Source of the DNA: Chloroflexota bacterium
Lineage (GTDB): Bacteria; Chloroflexota; Dehalococcoidia; DSTF01; JACRBR01
Assembly (NCBI GenBank): GCA_025355835.1
Contig: JANXYW010000260.1
Location: forward strand, 1-22,235
Direction of reading: 5' to 3'
Length of the DNA: 22,235 bases
Position 1 is the stretch's first letter; every line of letters begins with the position of its first letter. This document shows positions 15,646 to 22,235 of this stretch, one piece after another. A program made the translations under genes and the position numbers. The notes under the pieces are model-generated. The model searched no databases. It had not been told where the DNA came from and worked only from the letters and a program-made list of their open reading frames with translations.

Positions 15646-15698
15646 CTTGCTCGCCTCTCCCGACTCCGCGACCGGAGCGCCGACAAGACGAGGGCTTG

Positions 15699-17534
15699 AT
15701 GGCAATCCTGACTCGTAACATCGACCGCAGCGGCCGCGCGGAGGCACGCGAACTCCTCGGGCGGATTCCGCTTGATCGCGCCTGCACGGCAGGAGCGACG
15801 GCCGTCCTTGTCGTCATGGCGGTAGGTCTTCCGCTCTTTTCCTGGGCATCGTTTGGTGACCAGGTCGTCATGCCGCGCCTCGCCGGCACATATCTGCTCA
15901 CGGGTGCCCTCATCCTCATCGCGGTCACGGGCGCGCTCTGGCAACGCGTCGACGCCCGCGTGGCAACGCTGCCCGTGCTTTGTGCACTGCTCTTCCTCGC
16001 GGTCACTGCCGCGGCGACCGCCTTCGGCATCGATCCGCGTGGCTCGCTTCTCGGCGAGTACCAACGCTACCAGGGGTTGCTGACGATCGCGGTCTACGTG
16101 GCGTTGATGCTGGGCTGCATGTGCGCGGTGGCGTCGGCCGGATCGATCGAACCGCTCGCGGCGTCGATATCCGTCGGCGGCACGTTTGCGGCGGGGTACG
16201 CCGTGCTCCAGCGGCTCGGGCTCGATTGGGTCGATTGGGTCGGGGTCCCCGCGGGACGCGTCGGCGGCGCGTTCGCCCAGCCCAACGTGCTCGGGACGTA
16301 CCTGGTGCTCACGCTCGCCGTCTCCGCCGGACTGCTCGTCACACGGCGAGGCCTTCGCCGCGACGCGGTCGCCGCCGGTATGGGCGTCATGCTCGCAGCA
16401 CTCGTGTTCACCGGGAGCCGCGGCGCCTGGCTCGGCGCCGGCGTGGCGGCAGCTGTGATCGGTCTTGCGCTGGTTCGCTGGAAAGACGCGCGGTCGCTCA
16501 TCGCTCCGGTCGCGGCGGCGCTGGCGCTCGCCGGGCTCGCGGCTGTCGCCGTGCCGTCGACTCGCGCCACGATCGGCGGCTCCGTCGACCGCGCACGAAG
16601 CGCGGCGAACCTTAGCGATGTTTCCGTCTCCGCCCACGTCGGGCTGTGGCAGACGTCTCTCCGCATGATCGCGGATCGGCCCGTCCTTGGCGCTGGCCCC
16701 GACGCGTTCTCCAACTTGTTCGCGAGCTATCGAACGCAGGACCAGCCGGGGATCGGCACCGGCAACGTCCGCCCGGAGAGCAGCCACAACTTCTTCCTCG
16801 ATCAGCTCGTGAACACGGGGGTGCTTGGGCTCGCCGCGTATGCGGCGGCTATGCTCAGCGGCGTCGTTCTCGTTCTGCAACACGCCAGGCGAGTCGGACG
16901 ACGATCTGCGGCGCTCCCGCTCGCGATGGTCGGCGCACTTGCGGGCTATCACGCGGCGGTCTTCTTCTCCTTCAGCGAGGCGATGACGGGCTGGCTGCCA
17001 TGGCTCATTCTCGGCGGCCTCGTCGGTGCCTGCGCGCAGTCGCAACGTGCGGTGCCGGAACGTCGGCGGTCGCCCGCTCGAATCCCCGCGCTCGCCTTCG
17101 GTGTGGCGATGATCGTCGCGGCTTGCGGTCTGGCGTGGGCCGATTACCTGGACGGGCGAGCGGGGCGACTCGCGGACGCTGGCTTGCCGCACGCAGCAGC
17201 GGCTCGGGCATCGCTCGCGGCGCGGATCAATCCGTTCGCTCCGCAGTACCTGATCGACGCGGCTGACGCCGACGAAGCGTCGGCGGCTGCGGACGGAACG
17301 CACGCATTGCTGCGTGCGCTCCATGCGTACGAGCGTCTGGACGGGCGTTTCTACGGCACCGCGTACGGCGTGATGGGCGAGGCGCGTGTACGCGCGGCGA
17401 TCGATCCGGAAGACCCGGAGGTCTTCCGTCTCATCGCCGAAGCGCGCGCCCTGGATCCGCACAGTTCGGCGGTCACCGAGGAGACGAGCAGGATCGAAGC
17501 CGCGGTCCGGCCCCGCGCTCGGTCACCGGACTGA
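15699..17534 (+). CDS. O-antigen ligase/polymerase-type membrane protein (Wzy_C)
   Basis: A 611-residue polytopic membrane protein with roughly eleven or twelve hydrophobic segments, of the WaaL/Wzy family that ligates or polymerises undecaprenyl-linked glycans on the outer face of the membrane. ATG 15699 follows GAGGG; an upstream ATG at 15627 lies inside the repeat and is not convincing. Family landmarks are YQRYQGLLT, GAFAQPNVLGTYLVL, FTGSRGAWLG, GLWQTSLRMIADRPVLGAGP and the periplasmic-loop ESSHNFFLDQLVNTGVLGL with its conserved histidine. The C-terminal 120 residues are soluble and Ala-rich, resembling the TPR-like extension often seen in this family. It is complete and intact, unlike its neighbours, and points to surface polysaccharide or glycoprotein assembly. 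Confidence 0.88.
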   Translation: MAILTRNIDRSGRAEARELLGRIPLDRACTAGATAVLVVMAVGLPLFSWASFGDQVVMPRLAGTYLLTGALILIAVTGALWQRVDARVATLPVLCALLFLAVTAAATAFGIDPRGSLLGEYQRYQGLLTIAVYVALMLGCMCAVASAGSIEPLAASISVGGTFAAGYAVLQRLGLDWVDWVGVPAGRVGGAFAQPNVLGTYLVLTLAVSAGLLVTRRGLRRDAVAAGMGVMLAALVFTGSRGAWLGAGVAAAVIGLALVRWKDARSLIAPVAAALALAGLAAVAVPSTRATIGGSVDRARSAANLSDVSVSAHVGLWQTSLRMIADRPVLGAGPDAFSNLFASYRTQDQPGIGTGNVRPESSHNFFLDQLVNTGVLGLAAYAAAMLSGVVLVLQHARRVGRRSAALPLAMVGALAGYHAAVFFSFSEAMTGWLPWLILGGLVGACAQSQRAVPERRRSPARIPALAFGVAMIVAACGLAWADYLDGRAGRLADAGLPHAAAARASLAARINPFAPQYLIDAADADEASAAADGTHALLRALHAYERLDGRFYGTAYGVMGEARVRAAIDPEDPEVFRLIAEARALDPHSSAVTEETSRIEAAVRPRARSPD

Positions 17535-17610
17535 CCGCGTACCGCGACCGTCATCACATGGCAATCAAAACCCCGTCGAGTAACGCACAAGTGCAGTAGA
17601 GAGGTGGAAT

Positions 17611-18375
17611 ATGAACAGAGGGATGTTTTTCATAGTTTCCGTGTTCGTCGCAATCCTCGTGTTGGCAGGGGCCGCCGGCATCGGCGTCGGCATCTCCTCA
17701 GCGGTCGGCGGCGGATCGTCTGCGCCGGGGCATCTGTCGCACCCCGGTCAGAACTCCGCGCCGGGCCAACTGTCGGCGCCGCACGGGATTGGCGGTTCGG
17801 GTGGAGCATCGGGAAACAACCTCGTGGACAATTCGTCGTTCGAGCAGGAGCTGAAGGGCTGGGAGTTCGTGCAGGTCTTCGGCAACAACCTTTCGAGCGT
17901 TGATGACACGACCGCTCACACCGGCAAGCGCTCCGTCCAGGTGACGACCAACATCACCTGCGACGTGTTCTCGGGGGACTGGTGGTATGTCCAGGGCGCG
18001 AACGTGATCCCCGTAGCACCGGGTGCAACGTATGATCTGAGCATCTGGTATCGAAAGAGTGAGAGCTACGGTTTTGGGGTGAGCTTCTACTATGGGAGCG
18101 AGACGTTCGCTCAGCCCGCCCGACAATCTCCCGGCGTCGAACTACGTGCGCTCCCAGGGAAGTCAGCAGAGGTGATCGCACACAACGGCGCCATCGCAAC
18201 CGGAGTCCTGCCTCACCATGGCCCACCCGCCGATGGGGAATGGGACCAGGCGGGGTTCAGCTTCCCGGTTTATCCAGGCGTGACGGCCGTTCGCGTCACC
18301 GTCGGGAACGGCACGACGTGCGGTGCGCAATTAACGGCGCACTACGATGACGTAGCAGTCACGCTCGTGAAGTGA
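17611..18375 (+). CDS. Membrane-anchored carbohydrate-binding-like (galactose-binding fold) protein
   Basis: A 254-residue exported protein. ATG 17611 follows AGAGAGGTGG. A signal or anchor helix (MFFIVSVFVAILVLAGAAGI) is followed by a Ser/Gly/Pro/His-rich linker with a repeated SAPG(H/Q)LS motif (residues about 36-65). Residues about 70-254 look like a CBM4/9 or galactose-binding jelly roll: the opening NLVDNSSFEQELKGWEF, then AHTGKRSVQVTTN, and the closing AHYDDVAVTLVK are typical of that fold. Ligand and partner are unknown; the position after a glycan ligase suggests glycan binding at the cell surface. Two cysteines (TCDVF, TTCGAQ) could pair. A strong hairpin follows the stop. Confidence 0.75.
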   Translation: MNRGMFFIVSVFVAILVLAGAAGIGVGISSAVGGGSSAPGHLSHPGQNSAPGQLSAPHGIGGSGGASGNNLVDNSSFEQELKGWEFVQVFGNNLSSVDDTTAHTGKRSVQVTTNITCDVFSGDWWYVQGANVIPVAPGATYDLSIWYRKSESYGFGVSFYYGSETFAQPARQSPGVELRALPGKSAEVIAHNGAIATGVLPHHGPPADGEWDQAGFSFPVYPGVTAVRVTVGNGTTCGAQLTAHYDDVAVTLVK

Positions 18376-18424
18376 CACGCGTTGGCCCCGCTGGGGCTAT
18401 GGCCTGAAGCCGCATCGAAAGCTC

Positions 18425-18460
18425 CGGCAACAGGAGAGGCGTTTGCCTCTCCCGTTGCCG
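18425..18460 (+). terminator. Strong hairpin terminator after the carbohydrate-binding-like gene
   Basis: A 36-base inverted repeat: CGGCAAC-A-GGAGAGGC, loop GTTT, GCCTCTCC-C-GTTGCCG. It gives 15 base pairs with a single A/C mismatch. It starts 50 bases after the stop. No U-run follows, so it may terminate poorly or instead protect mRNA ends. Confidence 0.6.
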
Positions 18461-18597
18461 AACGTGACGCCGCCCCCGACTGGTACAATCGCCGCGAGGA
18501 TGACGTGATCAGTATTCTCGCGCTTGCGGATATGGCCGCCTACTACACGGAAAACGTCAGCGCCTGTCCCTGGAAGGGGCAGCACCAGCGTCTTCTC

Positions 18598-18676
18598 AGA
18601 AAAGGCGAAATTACGAAACAGGTACATCGCCAGATTCAAATCGCGTGACATAACTCTTGGCCATGGGGCGTTTTGG
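18598..18676. repeat. 79-bp intergenic repeat, copy 2
   Basis: Second copy of 15567-15645; identical core at 18625-18655. Here it lies about 230 bases upstream of the beta-helix gene. Similarity also covers AGAAAAG at the left and ATGGGGCGTTTTGG at the right, beyond which the copies diverge sharply. Confidence 0.88.
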
Positions 18677-18909
18677 GGTTCGCCGGGTCGTGTGCGGGCG
18701 GGCGTCGGGGCGGAGGTTTCAGCTCCGCGGGTACGAACGAACGGAGGCCGAACGGCCCCTGATCTCGTCACGTTCGGCGTGTGTTAGCCAATAGCTATGC
18801 GACGCCACGAGTTGACCGCTCCTTGAAACGAACAGCTGGCCAATGACACGGGCCCCAATTCGTCGTAGGGTTGCGGTAACTAACCAGGCTTACCAGTGGG
18901 GAGACTGTC

Positions 18910-19458
18910 ATGCGGAACATGGGAGAGAAGGTCGGGTGGACGGTTGCCGGAGTACTGGCGCTCCTCGTCGTCGCAGCGATGACCGGCGTCGTGAGCGGTG
19001 GGCCGCTTGATCCGCCCGGCTCGCCGGCATCCACACAACAAAACCTCATCTTCCAGCCCGCGAGCTGCGCCGGCTTTCCGATCGTCTTGGGTACCCCCGG
19101 CTCGTACAAACTCGCGCAGAACATCACCGGCTGCAGCGGCAAGGACGGCATCGACATCAGCGCGAGCGATGTGTCGCTCGACCTCAACGGCTTCTCCGTG
19201 CTCGGCGTGCCGGGATCTTTTGGAGGAGTGAGTGCGTCTGTGGTCCAGAGGATCTCTCTCAGTAACGGGCACGTGGCTGGCTGGAGCGGAGACGGTGCCT
19301 ATTTCGGGAATGCCAGCGAAAGCCAGATCACGCATTTGGTCGTGTCATATAACGCTCTAGCTCCGGAATCATCTTCGGCGATAACAGCACGCTCACGGAC
19401 TGCGTCGTTAGTCACAACGAAGACGGCGTCCTCATGCAAGGATCAGGTTCGGTTGTGA
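18910..19458 (+). CDS. Secreted right-handed beta-helix protein, N-terminal part (frameshifted)
   Basis: ATG 18910 has GTGGGGAG six bases upstream. The protein opens with a signal or anchor helix (VGWTVAGVLALLVVAAMTGV), then a parallel beta-helix of the kind found in pectate-lyase-like surface proteins: PGSYKLAQNITG, GIDISASDVSLDLNGFSVLG, ISLSNGHVAGW, ITHLVVSYN. True homology stops at about residue 148 (near 19353); the last 34 codons are out-of-frame sequence. The beta-helix continues in another frame as the next entry, so the two are one broken gene covering 18910-20057. A catalytic role is not evident; these helices often bind or cleave polysaccharide. Confidence 0.72.
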   Translation: MRNMGEKVGWTVAGVLALLVVAAMTGVVSGGPLDPPGSPASTQQNLIFQPASCAGFPIVLGTPGSYKLAQNITGCSGKDGIDISASDVSLDLNGFSVLGVPGSFGGVSASVVQRISLSNGHVAGWSGDGAYFGNASESQITHLVVSYNALAPESSSAITARSRTASLVTTKTASSCKDQVRL

Positions 19459-20057
19459 GCGGTTGCGACGCTACGTACAACAACGCCTACGGCTTTAGCG
19501 TTTCCGGGGGCGACAATAAGTTGGTCGGCAACCACGCCGTGGGCAACGTCGGCGGTTTCAACCTGCCCGGTATCAATGTGGACGTGGAAGGCAACAGCGC
19601 GACGAACAACACGCTGCAAGGAAACGCAAATGCGTTCGGCTTCGACGTGAGTTTCGGGACGGGCACAACTCTCACCAAGAACACCGCCAGGAACAACGGC
19701 GCGTCCAACTACAGAACTGACGGCTGCGTCGGCTGCGACATAGGCCCTATCGGGACGGCGGCGTCAGCGACTAGTCCGTGGGCCAACATCAGCGACGCGG
19801 CGGCGCCGCAGACAATTACGTTCGCCGCGATCTCTAACCATCAGTCGACCGATTTCCCGCTTACGCTCACGACGCCAACGTCGCGTTCTGGGCTGACCGT
19901 CATCCTGGCAAGCACCACGGTTCTTGTATGCACCGTGTCTGGTTCCGTAGTGACGCGGGTTTCGCCAGGCACGTGCTCCTTGGCAGCATCCCAGCTTGGC
20001 AACGGTTCGTACGCAGCAGCGGCAGACGTCACAAGATCGTTCGCGATCACGTCGTAG
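19434..20057 (+). CDS. Secreted beta-helix protein, C-terminal part with Ig-like domain (frameshifted)
   Basis: This frame continues the beta-helix: reading back from ATG 19434 it extends through SSSGIIFGDNSTLTDCVVSH to a TAA at about 19350-19352, so homologous coding begins near 19353, before any start codon. Rungs VVSGCDATYNNAYGFSV, NKLVGNHAVGNV and GTTLTKNTARNNG are regular. Residues after about 120 (PQTITFAAISNHQSTDFPLT ... CSLAASQLGNGSYAAAADVT) match the bacterial Ig-like repeat often found at the end of surface proteins. Without the frameshift the whole protein would be about 382 residues. As it stands this half lacks its own export signal and is likely not made or not secreted. Confidence 0.68.
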   Translation: MQGSGSVVSGCDATYNNAYGFSVSGGDNKLVGNHAVGNVGGFNLPGINVDVEGNSATNNTLQGNANAFGFDVSFGTGTTLTKNTARNNGASNYRTDGCVGCDIGPIGTAASATSPWANISDAAAPQTITFAAISNHQSTDFPLTLTTPTSRSGLTVILASTTVLVCTVSGSVVTRVSPGTCSLAASQLGNGSYAAAADVTRSFAITS

Positions 20058-20258
20058 TGACCTGCGCCGTGATCTGGGTGCCTTGTCTCGCTAGAAGATG
20101 CGTTCGTCGAGTTCGCCCAGTTTGGAACGGGGTCGGCATGCGGGAAACTGGCCGGTTCGGGTCTCAGGTGAACGGTCTTACGCCCGCCTGGATTTCCGCT
20201 GGCACCGCGAGCGTAGCGTGTTGATTTATGGAGCACATGCCCGGAAGGCGCTGTACGA

Positions 20259-21329
20259 ATGCTAGTAGCCGAGACAAGCGCCCGGCATGGCCGAGGGAAC
20301 ACGCCGGCGACGGACAGGCGCGGTGACGTGTGGGCCTTCGCACCGGGAAGGAAGGACGGTAGGCCCGCGGCGCCCGCCCCTCCTACATGGCGCAGGCGCG
20401 CCTTGGCCGCCGCGCCACTCTTCGCGACGCTGTGCCTCGCCGCCGGCCTGCGGACGGCGTGGCTGATGCTCGTGCATCCAAACCCGAACGACGGTCGTTT
20501 CGATGACACGGTGTGGTACTGGAACACGGCGCGCTTCATCGCCGCCGGGGATGGCTTTCGCGACCCGTACCGGGGTTCGCCAACGCTGGCGTGGCCGCCG
20601 GGCTACTCTGCGTTCCTGGGCGCTATTTTCAAGGCGTTCGGCGAAGGCCGTACACAGGCCTACGCGGCGAACGTCGTGCTGGCGCTCATCACGATCACGG
20701 CGGTCTATGCTGCCGCCCGCATGTTACTCGGCTCCCGCACGGCGATCGTCGCCGCACTGCTCTTGGCCGCCTGGCCCGGACAAATCGAGTTCACCTCGCT
20801 CGCGCTGTCCGAACCGCTCTTTGCCGCGTTGTTTGCGCTCGGACTGCTGCTCGTCCTCTGGCTTCCGCGCTGCCGCGCACGCTCATGGCCGGTCCTGCTC
20901 CTGCTCGCCGCGGTGGTCGCTGCTGCCGCGCTCACGCGTGGACAAGGGCTGGCGCTCGTGCCGATCGCCTGCCTTTGGTGGCTGCTTTGCCGCCCCGGCG
21001 CGCGCCGATGGGCGACTTGGTCGCTCGGCCTTTTCGCGCTGACCGCGGTGATGCTGGTGCCGTGGACCGTCAGGAACGAGCGCCTGTCCGGCAGCTTCGT
21101 GCTGATCGCCTCGAACTTTGGCTCGGACTTCTGGATCGGTAACCACGCAGGCGCATCCGGTCGCATGGCCACCGAACAGCCCGTCCCGCGCTCCGAAGCG
21201 ACCTCACGCACTGTCGCCCAGAACGAAGCCGCGTCGAGCCGGATCGCGGTCGACGATGCCTTGGCGTACGCGCGCTCGCATCCCGCCGCCGAGACGCGAC
21301 TCGCGCTCACCAAGCTGCGCGCGCTCTAG
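20259..21329 (+). CDS. GT39/ArnT-like membrane glycosyltransferase, truncated by in-frame TAG
   Basis: Polyprenyl-phosphate-dependent membrane glycosyltransferase (PMT/ArnT-like), 356 residues up to the TAG at 21327-21329. After a 45-residue basic start comes a helix (LAAAPLFATLCLAAGLRTAW), then the first extracytoplasmic loop with the acidic DGRFDDTVWYWNTARF motif and WPPGYSAFLGAIF, both typical of the family. Several helices follow (NVVLALITITAVYAAARMLL, PLFAALFALGLLLVLWLP). The frame continues without shift beyond the TAG with normal family sequence (next entry). Start choice is uncertain: ATG 20259 has only a distant GGAAGG. The predicted role is adding a sugar to lipid, protein or glycan on the outer membrane face. 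Confidence 0.8.
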   Translation: MLVAETSARHGRGNTPATDRRGDVWAFAPGRKDGRPAAPAPPTWRRRALAAAPLFATLCLAAGLRTAWLMLVHPNPNDGRFDDTVWYWNTARFIAAGDGFRDPYRGSPTLAWPPGYSAFLGAIFKAFGEGRTQAYAANVVLALITITAVYAAARMLLGSRTAIVAALLLAAWPGQIEFTSLALSEPLFAALFALGLLLVLWLPRCRARSWPVLLLLAAVVAAAALTRGQGLALVPIACLWWLLCRPGARRWATWSLGLFALTAVMLVPWTVRNERLSGSFVLIASNFGSDFWIGNHAGASGRMATEQPVPRSEATSRTVAQNEAASSRIAVDDALAYARSHPAAETRLALTKLRAL

Positions 21330-21731
21330 GAGTCCGATGCCACTGCGATCGACTGGAACGCCGCGTATGGTGACCACAGGAACTTCAGCAGCCGCGGCGA
21401 TGCCTGGCTGCGAGGGAGCGCCAACGCGTTCTGGTTCGACGTACTGGCGCTCGCCGGAATCGGCATCGCCGCTGGGGCCCGCCGTTACCCGCGCGAGATC
21501 GTTCTGTTCGTCGCGGTGATCCTGTCTTGGACGGCGGGCCACGTTTTGTTCTTCGGGGATCCGCGCTTCCACTATCCGCTGGCCGTCGTCATCGCTCCGC
21601 TCGCCGCGCTCGGCATCGTCTGGATGTGGGAGATGGCCGCCTCGACGCGCGCGCCAACGCCGTCGCGATCGCACGCCACCGATCCGACACGGACGCTGGC
21701 GGTAACAGCGGTTCCGAGCCGAAAGAGATAG
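21330..21731 (+). pseudogene. 3' part of the GT39-like gene beyond the amber stop
   Basis: Same reading frame as 20259-21329. It encodes ESDATAIDWNAAYGDHRNFS, a membrane segment (DVLALAGIGIAAGARRYPRE), a second helix (IVLFVAVILSWTAGHVLFF), then DPRFHYPLAVVIAPLAALGI, the usual C-terminal region of PMT-type enzymes, and stops at TAG 21729-21731. Family sequences usually have an aromatic residue where the stop lies (TKLRAL-stop-ESD), so a single-base change from TGG or TAC/TAT is likely. The full protein would be 490 residues. Loss of these helices should inactivate the enzyme unless the stop is read through. Confidence 0.75.
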
Positions 21732-21810
21732 TCTCATGCGATTCGCAGAGCGATGAGCGAGAAACCAACAATCCGTGGGACTTTCGCCCACGGGAACGGC
21801 GGCGCTCGGT

Positions 21811-22062
21811 CTAGCCGAGACGCACTGCCAGGCACGTCGTCGTGCGCTGGACGCCTTCGGCTTGCTGGATGCCGTCGGTGATGGCGTTGCCGAGCTTGTC
21901 CAGATCGTCCGCCTCGAGTTGCACGATGACGTCGAACGGACCCGTGACGGTATCGACCGCCGTCACGCGCGCGTCGCCATGCGTGAGCTTGCGGATCGCC
22001 TCGCCGACGGCCTTCGCCTTGCCGACTTCCGCCTCGATGAGCACGTACCCGCGCACTGCCAT
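21811..22062 (-). CDS. Stand-alone Lrp/AsnC ligand-binding (RAM) domain protein
   Basis: An 83-residue protein equal to the C-terminal RAM/ACT-like half of Lrp/AsnC regulators, without the DNA-binding head. Opening VRGYVLIEAEVGKAKAVGEA, the core VDTVTGPFDVIVQLEADDLD and the closing GVQRTTTCLAVRLG are characteristic. Such proteins form rings or dimers, can bind amino acids, and may modulate a full Lrp partner. ATG 22062 has a very strong GGAGGAGGA ribosome site four bases upstream. The gene is convergent with the broken glycosyltransferase, whose stop is about 80 bases away, and appears to be an ordinary housekeeping-type gene. Confidence 0.9.
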   Translation of the reverse strand: MAVRGYVLIEAEVGKAKAVGEAIRKLTHGDARVTAVDTVTGPFDVIVQLEADDLDKLGNAITDGIQQAEGVQRTTTCLAVRLG

Positions 22063-22095
22063 GGCATCCTCCTCCGTTGCTGCTGGTGTGCGGGG

Positions 22096-22123
22096 ATCAT
22101 AGCTGCCCGCCGATTCAGAACAA
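22096..22123 (-). promoter_or_regulatory. Candidate promoter of the RAM-domain gene
   Basis: On the minus strand, TATGAT (22101-22096) is a good -10. TTGTTC (22123-22118) lies 16 bases upstream as a weak -35. It predicts a start near 22089 and a short leader that includes the ribosome site. Confidence 0.45.
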
Positions 22124-22153
22124 AGAAGCCCTTCGAGCGAAAGGCTTCTTTTT
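22122..22153 (+). terminator. Rho-independent terminator hairpin
   Basis: Nine-base stem AAAGAAGCC/GGCTTCTTT (22122-22130 with 22143-22151), a 12-base loop that can itself pair in part (TTCG with CGAA), and a following T-run. The T-rich side favours plus-strand transcripts, but A-rich flanking on the other side could let it act for a minus-strand gene beyond the right edge. A smaller hairpin CGGCT-CTT-AGCCG follows near 22184-22196. Nothing else is recognised in 22154-22235. Confidence 0.65.
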
Positions 22154-22235
22154 ATCCTGGTGCAGACCTTCCCGCAGAGTGCGGCTCTTAGCCGTGCCGC
22201 CTCTTTGCTTGTGTGAGAACCGATCCCGCGAACAA

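Larger units (their letters stand above)
18376..18909. other. 534-base intergenic region between two surface-protein genes
   Basis: No convincing gene. It holds the hairpin at 18425-18460, a second hairpin around CTGTCCC/GGGGCAG (about 18564-18582), the second 79-bp repeat and then about 230 bases leading to the beta-helix gene. An 88-codon frame (18382-18648) crosses the hairpins and repeat and has no recognisable protein features. A TACAAT at 18484-18489, followed by CGCCGC as in the XRE promoter, is noted but has no clear gene behind it. Confidence 0.6.

Noticed and set aside
16224..16247. Tandem TCGATTGGG in the ligase gene
   Set aside because: Only about two and a half units, encoding LDWVDWVGV within a conserved membrane region; likely chance codon repetition.
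15606..17462. 618-codon minus-strand frame opposite the O-antigen ligase gene
   Set aside because: Extremely Arg/Glu/Asp-rich antisense shadow; the plus strand encodes a well-formed membrane protein with family motifs.
18382..18648. 88-codon frame in the intergenic region, or a shorter version from GTG 18506
   Set aside because: It crosses a perfect hairpin and the 79-bp repeat, and the other repeat copy has indels that break this frame, so coding selection is not supported.
22154..22235. Possible tRNA at the right edge
   Set aside because: No cloverleaf or clear T-loop pattern could be built on either strand; only small hairpins are visible.
1..22235. CRISPR arrays, transposases or phage genes
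   Set aside because: No regularly spaced repeats, no insertion-sequence ends and no transposase, integrase or phage structural motifs were seen on either strand.

Overview
The window is about 22 kb of GC-rich bacterial chromosome with tightly packed genes on both strands. The organism cannot be named from this sequence alone. The strong G/C bias at third codon positions, two ABC exporters of the DrrAB and MacAB types with no TolC-like gene nearby, and many small exported or membrane-anchored proteins suggest a high-GC lineage such as Chloroflexota (Dehalococcoidia-like) or an actinobacterium. I favour Chloroflexota with low confidence.

Layout. Positions 1-3619 are a minus-strand block: a DrrA-like ABC ATPase, its ABC-2 permease, then lepA (elongation factor 4), which runs off the left edge. 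Positions 3752-9959 are a plus-strand block: a GT4 glycosyltransferase overlapping a DUF2334-type deacetylase, then a translationally coupled MacA/MacB-like exporter (adaptor, ATPase, permease). An XRE regulator with an MmyB-like C-terminal half follows on the minus strand (10093-10944).

From 11087 to 21731 the plus strand is an accessory envelope locus. It encodes a membrane-anchored cohesin-like protein, a large secreted protein combining a cohesin-like domain with an M23 metallopeptidase, a small secreted protein, an O-antigen ligase-type polymerase/ligase, an anchored carbohydrate-binding-like protein, a secreted beta-helix protein and a GT39-like membrane glycosyltransferase. A stand-alone Lrp/AsnC ligand-binding (RAM) protein lies on the minus strand at the right edge.

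The accessory locus holds the unusual features. A 151-bp copy of the XRE gene's start (leaderless-type promoter plus helix-turn-helix) is duplicated about 1 kb away. There it is cut off after the HTH and, read on the other strand, encodes the membrane stop-transfer charges and tail of the anchored cohesin-like protein. An approximately 79-bp intergenic repeat with a 31-nt identical core lies before two envelope genes. Two secreted proteins end in a related LAEG-N-IIVP tail, one of them reachable only after a frameshift at a five-G run. Three envelope genes each carry one lesion: two frameshifts and one in-frame amber stop. This could mean decay, recoding, phase variation or assembly error. The genes look like a surface-polysaccharide and surface-protein locus, but how they work together is inference.
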